Assembly (NCBI GenBank): GCA_964451715.1 | Contig: CAYVIZ010000062.1 | Location: forward strand, 1-5,777 | Reading direction: 5' to 3' | Origin: Tiamatella sp964451715 | GTDB lineage: Archaea > Thermoproteota > Thermoprotei_A > Sulfolobales > Acidilobaceae | DNA length: 5,777 bases | In this document: positions 1-5,737 of the stretch, piece after piece | Layout: the number at the start of each line of letters is the position of its first letter | Position numbering within the stretch: the stretch's first letter is position 1 | Notes under the pieces: model-generated | What the model saw: the letters and a program-made list of their open reading frames with translations, nothing else | Told to the model about the DNA's origin: nothing | Databases searched by the model: none | Program-made: the position numbers and the translations under genes

Positions 1-71
1 CTACGTCCACCCCATCATGGGATACTAGGATGTTTTAGAGGTATTTAAGATTAGGCCCTATGGTAACGCTA

Positions 72-105
72 TTATATATTAATCCGAGAGACGCTATCTT
101 TTATA
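72..105 (+). promoter_or_regulatory. Candidate TATA boxes for the nop5 operon
   Basis: Two AT-rich boxes lie upstream of nop5. The stronger is ttatatatta at 72-81. If transcription starts about 26 nt from its centre (the usual archaeal spacing), the start falls near 103 and leaves a leader of roughly 18 nt. The second is ttttata at 99-105, which would put the start near 128, just inside the annotated gene, and so fits less well. No good Shine-Dalgarno sequence precedes the GTG at 121, which suits a leaderless or short-leader first gene. The choice between boxes is inference. Confidence 0.45.
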
Positions 106-120
106 GTTAAGCTAGACCGA

Positions 121-1380
121 GTGGTGACTGGAGCATTGGATGCATACATACTGGATTCCATACTGGGGAGCTACGCGTTCTCCAGTGATGGGGGGCTAAT
201 AGCGTATAGTCATCCCCCAAATGATATAGACGAGGCAGTACATATAGCCTTGAGCCTAGAGGAAGGAGAAGTCACTCCAGTACTCAAGAAGCTGGTTGAG
301 GAGCTCAAAGCCAAAGGCGTAAATAAGCTTTACGTGGAGGACGAGGCCCTCCTACCGGGGCTTAGCAAGCTAGGCGTGGACGCGGAATACGTCGAGGGAA
401 ACAGGATCCTGGTAGAGAAGAGGGCAAGGGTTATAGAGACGGCGGTAGAGACAGGGCTATTCGATAGCGTTGAGGAAGCATTGGATTTCATGCACAAAGC
501 CACCATGGAGTACACTAGGAGGAAGCTGAGGAGGTTCGCCCAGAAGAGGGACCTGCTTGCAGCACAGGCTATACGCGCTACAGACGATATTGATAAAACT
601 ATAAACCTGTTCGTGGCAAGGCTGAGGGAGTGGTACTCAATACACTTCCCCGAGCTGGACGACATAGTGGAGGACCATGAGAAGTATGTGAAGATCGTCG
701 CACAGCTCGGTTCGCGGGACAACATAAGCATAGACAACCTCGTTAAGCTAGGCTTCGGCAAGGGAGAAGCCTCCAGGATATATGAAGCCGCGAAGAAGAG
801 CATAGGAGCAGACTTATCCGACTTCGATATAGACGCTATACAGACCCTGGCACGCATAACCCACCAGCTCTACCAGCTGAGGAGCAACCTGGCAGGCTAC
901 ATAGCGGCTGTAATGAAGGAGGTAGCACCCAATATAACGGCTCTAGTAGGGCCACTCCTCGGAGCCAGGCTTATAAGCCTCGCAGGAGGCCTAGACAGGC
1001 TGGCGAGGATGCCTGCGAGTACTATACAGGTGCTGGGAGCCGAGAAGGCCCTCTTCAGGGCCCTCAGAACCGGGGGGAGGCCCCCCAAGCATGGTATAAT
1101 ATTCCAGTACCCCGACGTTCATAAGAGCCCCCGGTGGCAGAGGGGTAAGATAGCTAGAGCACTAGCCTCCAAGCTCGCTATAGCGGCGAAGATAGACGCC
1201 TTCACAGGAAGGTTCGTGGGCGACAGGCTGAACGAGGAGCTTAGGAAGAGGATAGAAGAGATAAAGACGATATACGCCAAGCCGCCTGCTAGGAAGGAGG
1301 AGGCAAAGCCGGCAAGGCCCGGCAGGAGGCCTCCCAAGAGGAGGAAAGGCAGGAAGAAGAGGGGGAAAGGTAGGAGGTGA
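121..1380 (+). CDS. nop5: Nop5 (Nop56/Nop58 family), box C/D RNP scaffold protein
   Basis: Archaeal Nop5 bridges L7Ae bound on box C/D guide RNA and fibrillarin, forming the RNP that directs 2'-O-methylation of rRNA and tRNA. The 419-residue product has the family's order: an N-terminal fibrillarin-binding domain (about 1-120), a helical coiled-coil region (about 130-265) and the Nop domain (about 270-385). The Nop domain carries ALVGPLLGARL (274-284) and the signature GAEKALFRALRTGGRPPKHG (306-325). Residues 388-419 form a Lys/Arg/Pro/Gly tail of the kind often seen in this family. The start is uncertain: GTG at 121 is followed by another GTG at 124, and neither has a clear ribosome binding site, so a leaderless start at either is possible. 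It heads the operon, 6 nt before fibrillarin, the usual partner arrangement. Identification is firm; the exact start is not. Confidence 0.96.
   Translation: MVTGALDAYILDSILGSYAFSSDGGLIAYSHPPNDIDEAVHIALSLEEGEVTPVLKKLVEELKAKGVNKLYVEDEALLPGLSKLGVDAEYVEGNRILVEKRARVIETAVETGLFDSVEEALDFMHKATMEYTRRKLRRFAQKRDLLAAQAIRATDDIDKTINLFVARLREWYSIHFPELDDIVEDHEKYVKIVAQLGSRDNISIDNLVKLGFGKGEASRIYEAAKKSIGADLSDFDIDAIQTLARITHQLYQLRSNLAGYIAAVMKEVAPNITALVGPLLGARLISLAGGLDRLARMPASTIQVLGAEKALFRALRTGGRPPKHGIIFQYPDVHKSPRWQRGKIARALASKLAIAAKIDAFTGRFVGDRLNEELRKRIEEIKTIYAKPPARKEEAKPARPGRRPPKRRKGRKKRGKGRR
1072..1086 (+). repeat. G6-AGG-C6 inverted repeat inside nop5
   Basis: Six G (1072-1077), a three-base AGG spacer and six C (1081-1086) form a perfect 6-bp stem. 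The bases read as codons for Gly318-Gly319-Arg320-Pro321-Pro322 of the conserved Nop signature, so the amino acids explain much of it. The choice of GGG and CCC codons, however, gives two homopolymer runs. No T-rich tract follows, so it is not a conventional terminator. Confidence 0.4.
1373..1380 (+). promoter_or_regulatory. Shine-Dalgarno sequence of flpA
   Basis: The sequence ggaggtga matches the complement of the archaeal 16S 3' end well. It covers the last codons and the TGA stop of nop5 and ends 6 nt before the ATG at 1387. This supports that ATG as the fibrillarin start and suggests translation of the two partner proteins is coupled. Confidence 0.75.
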
Positions 1381-1386
1381 GCATGA

Positions 1387-2091
1387 ATGGTTGAGGCTTT
1401 AGGAGTAAAAGAGCATCCCAGCTATAAGGGTGTCTATATAATAGAGCTCGAAGACGGGAGCGAGAGGCTGGCCACTAAGAACCTAGTGCCGGGTCAGAGG
1501 GTATACGGGGAGCGCCTACATGTAATCGATGGAGTAGAGTATAGGGAGTGGAACGCCTATAGGTCAAAGCTTGCGGCAAGCCTCCTAAAGGGGTTAGAGG
1601 AGCTGCCTATAAAGGAGGGGGACCGTATACTGTACCTGGGAGCCGCGAGTGGTACTACTCCAAGCCATATAAGCGACATAATAGGCGGCAACGGCAGGCT
1701 CTACGGGATAGAGTTCGCTCCCCGGGTCATGAGGGAGTTCCTACTAGTAGTTGAGAAGAGGAGGAACCTCTTCCCCATACTAGGCGATGCAAGGTTCCCA
1801 GAGAAATACAGGCACCTCGTCGAAGGGGTCAACGGCCTCTATGCCGATATTGCACAGCCTGAGCAGGCCGCTATAGTAGTGAGGAACGCCGGGTTCTTCC
1901 TAGAAGACAACGGGTACCTGTTGCTCGCTATAAAGGCTAGAAGCGTCGATGTGACGATGGAGCCCAGCGAGGTATATAAGAGGGAGATAAAGACTCTCCA
2001 GGAGGGAGGCTTCGAGATAATTGATGTAGTCCACTTGGAGCCCTTCGACAAGGATCACGCCATGGTATACGCGAGGTACAAGAGGGGTTAA
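1387..2091 (+). CDS. flpA: Fibrillarin-like rRNA/tRNA 2'-O-methyltransferase
   Basis: This is the catalytic subunit of the box C/D RNP: it transfers a methyl group from S-adenosylmethionine to the ribose 2'-OH of the nucleotide chosen by the guide RNA. The 234-residue product is of normal archaeal length. An N-terminal beta-rich part (about 1-55) is followed by a Rossmann-type methyltransferase fold with the SAM motif ILYLGAASGT (81-90), the acidic residue in GIEF (E109), GDAR (D134) and YADIAQPEQA (152-161). The K-D-K-H set known for the family can be placed at K61, D154, K183 and H224 (placement by motif, not by alignment). The ATG at 1387 has a strong Shine-Dalgarno sequence. The stop TAA shares its last base with the ATG of the next gene. 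Identification is firm. Confidence 0.97.
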   Translation: MVEALGVKEHPSYKGVYIIELEDGSERLATKNLVPGQRVYGERLHVIDGVEYREWNAYRSKLAASLLKGLEELPIKEGDRILYLGAASGTTPSHISDIIGGNGRLYGIEFAPRVMREFLLVVEKRRNLFPILGDARFPEKYRHLVEGVNGLYADIAQPEQAAIVVRNAGFFLEDNGYLLLAIKARSVDVTMEPSEVYKREIKTLQEGGFEIIDVVHLEPFDKDHAMVYARYKRG

Positions 2092-2531
2092 TGTTCAAGG
2101 AGAAGGAGGGCCCCCCTCATAGGGGGGCCGACCTGGTATATAGGAAGTACCGGGAAGACCTCAAGTTCCTCTCTAGAAACCTGCCGGTGCGCAGGGTTAC
2201 ACTTAAGGAACTGCTGGAAAACAGTATTTCAGGTATAGAGCTTAGAGACGGGGGTATACATAGACTGGATCCTGCCGAGCTGGAGCGCATGGCTGACACG
2301 GTGCCATGGTATCTTCACCCTGTAACCAGGATACCCTTAATTATAGAATACACCACGGTGGGCGAGAAGAGGGTTTTCAGGGTTAGGGGGGACAGGTGGG
2401 ATCGCAGGATTGTGGAGGTCCTGCTTACCGGTAAGTTCGGCGTGGATGGGGTTGAGTCTCTTGAGTATAATGATGTGGCTAGGCTGGTTGCATTATATAA
2501 GAGCCTGATATTAATAATATTATCAGTATAA
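2091..2531 (+). CDS. UPF0216 (DUF61) family protein, function unknown
   Basis: This 146-residue protein fits the archaeal UPF0216/DUF61 family by pattern: LPVRRVTLKELL (31-42), an acidic/Leu-rich block LDPAELERMADTVP (59-72) and HPVTRIPLIIE (76-86). No catalytic motif, signal peptide or membrane segment is convincing, although the last residues (139-146) are strongly hydrophobic. ATG 2091 overlaps the fibrillarin stop by one base (TAATG), which suggests coupled translation; no other ATG, GTG or TTG start is seen in frame soon after it. Two oddities: a 9-bp GC hairpin lies 18 nt inside the gene, and the last codons are unusually AT-rich and hold promoter-like sequence for the next gene. Its place between RNA-modification genes hints at an RNA-related role, but that is inference only. 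Confidence 0.8.
   Translation: MFKEKEGPPHRGADLVYRKYREDLKFLSRNLPVRRVTLKELLENSISGIELRDGGIHRLDPAELERMADTVPWYLHPVTRIPLIIEYTTVGEKRVFRVRGDRWDRRIVEVLLTGKFGVDGVESLEYNDVARLVALYKSLILIILSV
2109..2129 (+). repeat. Perfect 9-bp GC hairpin at the 5' end of the UPF0216 gene
   Basis: The arm ggcccccct (2109-2117) pairs perfectly with aggggggcc (2121-2129) around a three-base loop cat. It starts 18 nt after the ATG at 2091 and encodes residues about 7-13. In RNA this would be a very stable stem, close enough to the start to affect ribosome entry or act as a processing or pausing site. No T tract follows, so it is not a conventional terminator. Function is inference. Confidence 0.6.
2493..2500 (+). promoter_or_regulatory. 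Candidate internal TATA box before the HTH regulator gene
   Basis: The sequence ttatataa lies inside the 3' end of the UPF0216 gene, in a stretch much richer in A and T than its surroundings. With the usual archaeal spacing, transcription would begin near 2523 and give a leader of about 11 nt before the GTG at 2534. This would allow the regulator and downstream genes to be expressed separately from the fibrillarin genes. The hydrophobic C-terminal codons could produce part of the AT-richness by chance. Confidence 0.4.
2505..2526 (+). promoter_or_regulatory. AT-rich inverted repeat, possible operator
   Basis: The arms ctgata (2505-2510) and tatcag (2521-2526) are perfect inverted repeats around the 10-nt spacer ttaataatat. 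The 22-bp site sits between the candidate TATA box and the GTG start of the HTH regulator. An interval of about one and a half helical turns between arm centres is compatible with a dimeric protein site. That the downstream regulator binds its own site is a hypothesis. Confidence 0.35.
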
Positions 2532-2533
2532 AG

Positions 2534-3499
2534 GTGAATGGGTTGCAGGCTAGGAGGGGGATTAAGGAGTTATTCTATAGGACGATAGGGATACTCTATA
2601 AGTATGCAGAGGAAGTCACGGTTCTAGACTACCCTCCTAGCCATAATAGGAGAAGCATAGACATAATAGCCAAGATAAGGGGGCGGCCTGTTCTAGTGAA
2701 GGTTATAGACGATATAGCCAGTCTTCCCAGGACTGAGATAGATGAGCTCCTCGGCACGTCTCGCACCCTTGGGACGCCGCCCTTGATAGTAGCGTCTTAC
2801 TGGGGTGGAGAAGAACTCTCGGACTTCATCGCATACACTATTAGCGACGCGTACGCCGTGACCCCTGACACGCTGGAGGGCATATTGTCTGGGAGGGGTA
2901 ACATATATGTTAGAACTGCTAAGGACGGGCTCCACGTGAGTATTTCAGGGGAGAAACTCAGGGGTGCCAGGATGGAGGCTGGCCTCAGCATGGGCAAGGT
3001 GGCGGAGTACGTCGGCGTCTCACGGAAGACTATATACGAGTACGAGAGGGAGAATTTGGAGCCCAACATAGAGAAGGGGCGTAGACTACTAGAGTTGTTC
3101 GGCGAGTCTATACTGGATCCCATAGACATCTTCACCTCACCCAAGCCTAGAGAAGCTAAGAAGTTAAATGTCGATAACGAGGCGGAGAGGAGGATAATAA
3201 CCGAGATAAAGAGGATGGGAGGTGAAGCTTTCCACCTTAAGAGGGCCAGTATGGATGTTGTGGCGAATCTGGATGAGAGGATACTATTTGTAGTGGAGCA
3301 CAGGAAGAAGAGTGCTGAGGCACTCTACTCGAAGATAGAGAATACTGGAAAGGCGAGCAGTATAATGGAGGGGAAGGCATACTATGTGTATGAGGAGGAG
3401 AAGATTGACAGATCCGAGGCCGAGGGACTAGGCTTGGAGCCTGTCAGGTATAGCAGGATAAGAGACCTCCTCAGAGAGCTATGCAGTGATAGGAAGTGA
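2534..3499 (+). CDS. COG1395-type HTH transcriptional regulator with two flanking similar domains
   Basis: The 321-residue product matches the archaeal family of putative HTH-type regulators (COG1395, APE_0778-like), whose targets I do not know. A Cro/C1 (XRE) type HTH lies in the centre (about 141-190): LRGARMEAGLSMGKVAEYVG followed by VSRKTIYEYERENLEPN. On each side is an alpha/beta domain, about 20-120 and 215-315. Both contain a Ser-(I/M)-Asp strand followed by a second hydrophobic strand: SIDIIAKIRGRPVLVKV (41-57) and SMDVVANLDERILFVVE (239-255). This resembles a PD-(D/E)XK-type core with the usual catalytic acid and Lys not conserved, so a binding rather than cutting role is more likely. 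The start is GTG 2534, 2 nt after the previous stop; TTG 2543 is an alternative. The stop overlaps the next gene by 4 nt. Family call firm, domain reading inferred. Confidence 0.85.
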   Translation: MNGLQARRGIKELFYRTIGILYKYAEEVTVLDYPPSHNRRSIDIIAKIRGRPVLVKVIDDIASLPRTEIDELLGTSRTLGTPPLIVASYWGGEELSDFIAYTISDAYAVTPDTLEGILSGRGNIYVRTAKDGLHVSISGEKLRGARMEAGLSMGKVAEYVGVSRKTIYEYERENLEPNIEKGRRLLELFGESILDPIDIFTSPKPREAKKLNVDNEAERRIITEIKRMGGEAFHLKRASMDVVANLDERILFVVEHRKKSAEALYSKIENTGKASSIMEGKAYYVYEEEKIDRSEAEGLGLEPVRYSRIRDLLRELCSDRK

Positions 3500-4029
3500 C
3501 AGCCAGACTGTCATTGTCGGGTCCTCCCGGGTCTGGTAAGACTACTATTGCAAGAAAAGCTGTTGAACTGCTTAAGAGCAGAGGCTGTAGAGTCTCAGGC
3601 TTCTATACTCCAGAGGTTAGGGTTTCTGGTAGAAGAATAGGCTTTAAGGTAGAGAGAATAGATGATGGATCGGTATGGCTTTCCAGGAAGGGTGTGGCTT
3701 CTAGCTACAGTATCGGCTCATACGGAGTCATGCGTGAGGCGGAGGAGTTCATTGTCGAGACACTGAGAGGCTTACCTGAGTCCGGTTTTGTGGTGATAGA
3801 CGAGATAGGCCCCATGGAGCTCGTGTTTCCAAGTGTTAGACAAGCCTTAAGAGACGTCCTTCCCCGGCTTTCCAAGTATCTTATAGTTGTTCATAGGAAC
3901 CTCAAACGCATAGATCCCACTATTTATGGGATCATTACTCGGGAAAGCAAGTTATATTGGGTTACAAGGGATAATAGAGACAGCGTATGGGGAGAGATAG
4001 AGGCTGTGTTGAGAAACGTCGAATGCTAG
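3496..4029 (+). CDS. THEP1-type nucleoside-triphosphatase
   Basis: The 177-residue product is a small P-loop NTPase of the THEP1 family (COG1618; human relative NTPCR), which hydrolyses ATP, GTP and other nucleoside triphosphates in vitro; its cellular role is unknown. Visible are Walker A GPPGSGKT (9-16), the family's GFYTPEVR (35-42) followed by GRRIGF (45-50), Walker B FVVIDEIGPME (98-108) and the VVHR segment (131-134). Length is normal. The GTG start at 3496 overlaps the previous stop (GTGA), with a weak AGGA close upstream. Codon use stands out: I count 12 AGA, 4 AGG and 4 CGN among 20 Arg codons, against 7 AGA, 19 AGG and 4 CGN in the preceding gene. This may reflect a different origin or weaker selection. 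Family identification is firm. Confidence 0.93.
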   Translation: MTARLSLSGPPGSGKTTIARKAVELLKSRGCRVSGFYTPEVRVSGRRIGFKVERIDDGSVWLSRKGVASSYSIGSYGVMREAEEFIVETLRGLPESGFVVIDEIGPMELVFPSVRQALRDVLPRLSKYLIVVHRNLKRIDPTIYGIITRESKLYWVTRDNRDSVWGEIEAVLRNVEC

Positions 4030-4038
4030 CATCCAATA

Positions 4039-4046
4039 GAGGGATC
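4039..4046 (+). promoter_or_regulatory. Shine-Dalgarno-like site deciding the trm1 start
   Basis: The sequence gagggatc lies in the gap after the NTPase stop. Its GAGGG core ends 6 nt before the ATG at 4050, a good spacing, and it resembles the archaeal consensus with one base missing. It favours ATG 4050 over the in-frame ATG 4023 that overlaps the NTPase stop. Confidence 0.5.
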
Positions 4047-4049
4047 ACC

Positions 4050-5264
4050 ATGGATTCTGGCATGTTCATAATGGCTAGGGAAGGGAAGGCAAGACTGTTA
4101 ATACCAAACCCGGATCTCTACAAGAGAAGAGACGGCGTATACGAGCCCAGCTGGGCCCCGGTCTTCTATAATCCCCGTATGAAGTTCAACAGGGACCTAA
4201 GTGTCACGGCTCTCTCCGCCTATCACCGATTATACTCTCCGAAGCCCAGTGTCAGGGGTGTTGATCTTTTATCTGGTACAGGTGTAAGGGCTATACGCTA
4301 TGCCCTAGAGTCAAGCGGGGTTGAGAAGTTTTACGCGAACGACAAGAACCCGCGGGCATATAGGATTATTGCTGATAATATAAGACTCAACAACCTAGGG
4401 GACAGGGTTACCCCTTTAAACTATGAGGCCAACTATGCGGCTCTCTACATTAAAGATGAGCTGGAGGAGCCTATCCTCTACATCGACATAGACCCTTACG
4501 GTAGCCCTATACCATTCATAGACAACGCGCTAAGACTCGTCGGACACAGGGGAGTTATAGGGTTCACAGCAACTGACATAGCACCCCTGGTGGGGTCCCG
4601 CGTAAAAGCAGGGCTGAGGAGGTATGGCAGCGTAACCGGTAAAACCCCTTTCTCGAGGGAGCTGGCGGTCAGAATATTATTGGGGGTCATAGCCAGGTAC
4701 GCAGGCGTCCATGAGAAGAGCGTACGACCCCTCCTCGTCTTCTACCATGAATACTATATTAGGGGATTCGTACTAGTGGAGAGAGGCGCCGGGAAGGCTG
4801 ACAGGTCTATGAATATGCTTGGATGTATAGGATACTCCAAACCTACTGGATACACCGCCTATACGGATGACATTACCTGCAGCAGCCCCCTCACAGACCC
4901 CTATACCGGTTCAAGGCTCACCATGCTAGGACCCCTCTGGAAGGGAGAGCTGGGAGACAAGGAATTCATAGAAGCCTCCCTCCTCATAGAGGAAGAGAGT
5001 GTCCACCATGAGACTAGGAGAGAAGTATCCCGGCTACTAAGCAGGCTAGTCGTGGAGTATGAGATTGACAACAGGCCACCCTATAGGCTTGATCACTGTG
5101 CAAGACTCATGGGCGGAGTTATGCCTAGACCTTCAAAGGTCGTGGAGTCGCTTAGAGGTAAGGGGTACAAGGCTGTTGTGAGCTATTTGGATCCTCAGAG
5201 CATAAGAACAGATGCCCCTATAAGGGAAATATACGACTCCTGTCTTGAATCTATACGCAAATAA
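4050..5264 (+). CDS. trm1: tRNA (guanine26-N2)-dimethyltransferase Trm1
   Basis: Trm1 uses SAM to convert G26 of tRNA to N2-methyl- and N2,N2-dimethylguanosine, a modification that helps correct folding. From ATG 4050 the protein has 404 residues, close to archaeal Trm1 length. Family motifs are EGKARLLIPN (11-20), APVFYNPRMKFNRD (36-49), the SAM motif VDLLSGTGVRAIRYALE (71-87), ANDKN (96-100), the catalytic-type IDIDPYGSP (145-153), FTATD (172-176) and GPLWKG (294-299). A C-terminal domain follows (about 320-404). Only two Cys (259, 277) lie where some Trm1 proteins have a four-Cys zinc site, so zinc binding there is doubtful; this is not unusual for hyperthermophile archaea. The reading frame is open back to GTG or ATG-like starts at 3987 and 4023, but those extensions lie over the NTPase gene and lack family motifs. 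Converges with the TFE-beta-like gene. Confidence 0.95.
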   Translation: MDSGMFIMAREGKARLLIPNPDLYKRRDGVYEPSWAPVFYNPRMKFNRDLSVTALSAYHRLYSPKPSVRGVDLLSGTGVRAIRYALESSGVEKFYANDKNPRAYRIIADNIRLNNLGDRVTPLNYEANYAALYIKDELEEPILYIDIDPYGSPIPFIDNALRLVGHRGVIGFTATDIAPLVGSRVKAGLRRYGSVTGKTPFSRELAVRILLGVIARYAGVHEKSVRPLLVFYHEYYIRGFVLVERGAGKADRSMNMLGCIGYSKPTGYTAYTDDITCSSPLTDPYTGSRLTMLGPLWKGELGDKEFIEASLLIEEESVHHETRREVSRLLSRLVVEYEIDNRPPYRLDHCARLMGGVMPRPSKVVESLRGKGYKAVVSYLDPQSIRTDAPIREIYDSCLESIRK

Positions 5265-5268
5265 AGGT

Positions 5269-5673
5269 TCAGGCAGACTTGTCCAGCTCCCTTTTGAGCT
5301 GTTCTATGAAGGCTGTGAGATAAGGACACCTCTCCGGGTTGTATATGCTGCCCTCGCCGCAGGTGTCGAGGAAGGGGCATGTGAAGCATGGTATATGGAG
5401 TGCTATGCCGGGCCTGACTTTTAGGCGTCCCTCCGTTTGTACTGTTTCCACGTAGTATATCCTGAAGGTTTTCCTCCCATTGTACATTTCTTCCTTACGC
5501 CTTATGACGCCCTTCCTGAGAAGCCTTAGAATAAGCCTGCTCCCCTCCCTGCTGTCGATGCCCAGTATTCTCCTCAGCTCGGCTTGGAGTATGCCCTTAT
5601 CGCCGGATTCCTTTATTATCCTCAACGCCTCTTCTTCTATTGTTGAAGCCTTCTTGCTCACCTGTATGCTCAC
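5269..5673 (-). CDS. TFE-beta-like winged-helix / Fe-S transcription factor (RPC34/39 homologue)
   Basis: The 134-residue product has an N-terminal winged-helix domain (about 10-75; IIKESGDKGILQAELRRILG then SREGSRLILRLLRKGVIRRK) and a C-terminal cluster of four Cys: C96, C99, C105 and C116 (C-x2-C-x5-C-x10-C, within IPCFTCPFLDTC and ERCPYL). This matches crenarchaeal TFE-beta, the partner of TFE-alpha that helps RNA polymerase open promoters; its C-terminal domain, like that of eukaryotic RPC39, binds a [4Fe-4S] cluster. The start is GTG 5673, with GAGGGG (5681-5686 on this strand) 7 nt upstream; a second in-frame GTG at 5661 has its own possible site. No further in-frame start is seen upstream before a stop. 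It is transcribed towards trm1, with 4 nt between stops. An archaeal winged-helix regulator of another kind is the alternative, but the Cys pattern argues for TFE-beta. Confidence 0.85.
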   Translation of the reverse strand: MSIQVSKKASTIEEEALRIIKESGDKGILQAELRRILGIDSREGSRLILRLLRKGVIRRKEEMYNGRKTFRIYYVETVQTEGRLKVRPGIALHIPCFTCPFLDTCGEGSIYNPERCPYLTAFIEQLKRELDKSA

Positions 5674-5674
5674 C
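5655..5674 (-). repeat. Tandem direct repeat at the TFE-beta-like start
   Basis: On the - strand ggtgagca occurs twice, at 5674-5667 and 5662-5655, separated by four bases. The period is 12 nt, exactly four codons, so each copy offers a GTG start in the same frame (5673 and 5661). The first copy, with the aa before it, can also serve as the ribosome binding site (aaggtga) for the second GTG. Confidence 0.6.
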
Positions 5675-5680
5675 TTACAG

Positions 5681-5686
5681 CCCCTC
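5681..5686 (-). promoter_or_regulatory. Shine-Dalgarno-like site for the TFE-beta-like gene
   Basis: Read on the - strand this is gagggg, 7 nt before the GTG at 5673. It supports that start, though the alternative GTG at 5661 cannot be excluded. Confidence 0.5.
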
Positions 5687-5737
5687 TGGCAGTTATGGTT
5701 TCCACTCGATTAGTTGTAGTGAGGTAAGGGTGTTCCT

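Noticed and set aside
1..60. Possible end of a further gene or small RNA at the left edge
   Set aside because: All three + frames meet a stop within 48 nt and the sequence is too short to assign. On the - strand an ATG at 18 meets a stop after five codons. A catgatgg motif there resembles box C only loosely, and no box D can be placed inside the window.
330..857. Open frame of 175 codons on the - strand inside nop5
   Set aside because: It is fully antisense to a firmly identified gene. Its translation is rich in Ser and Leu, as expected from reading AGG/GAG-type codons backwards, and shows no domain.
1325..1380. Purine-rich end of nop5 as a G-quadruplex or regulatory repeat
   Set aside because: The runs of GG/AGG encode the Lys/Arg/Gly tail typical of the protein. 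The 10-bp palindrome ggaggcctcc at 1325-1334 is short and has no further support; only the final ggaggtga is credited as a ribosome site.
2493..2531. Hydrophobic C-terminus of the UPF0216 protein as a membrane anchor
   Set aside because: The hydrophobic run is only about eight residues, too short to span a membrane, and can be explained by AT-rich codons in the promoter-like stretch.
2797..3144. Open frame of 115 codons on the - strand inside the HTH regulator gene
   Set aside because: It is antisense to a protein with a clear HTH, overlaps another antisense frame, and has low-complexity Ser/Pro/Leu content.
5480..5713. Open frame of 77 codons on the + strand opposite the TFE-beta-like gene
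   Set aside because: The - strand gene has a winged helix and a four-Cys cluster. The + frame is a Ser/Leu-rich shadow with no recognisable start signal.
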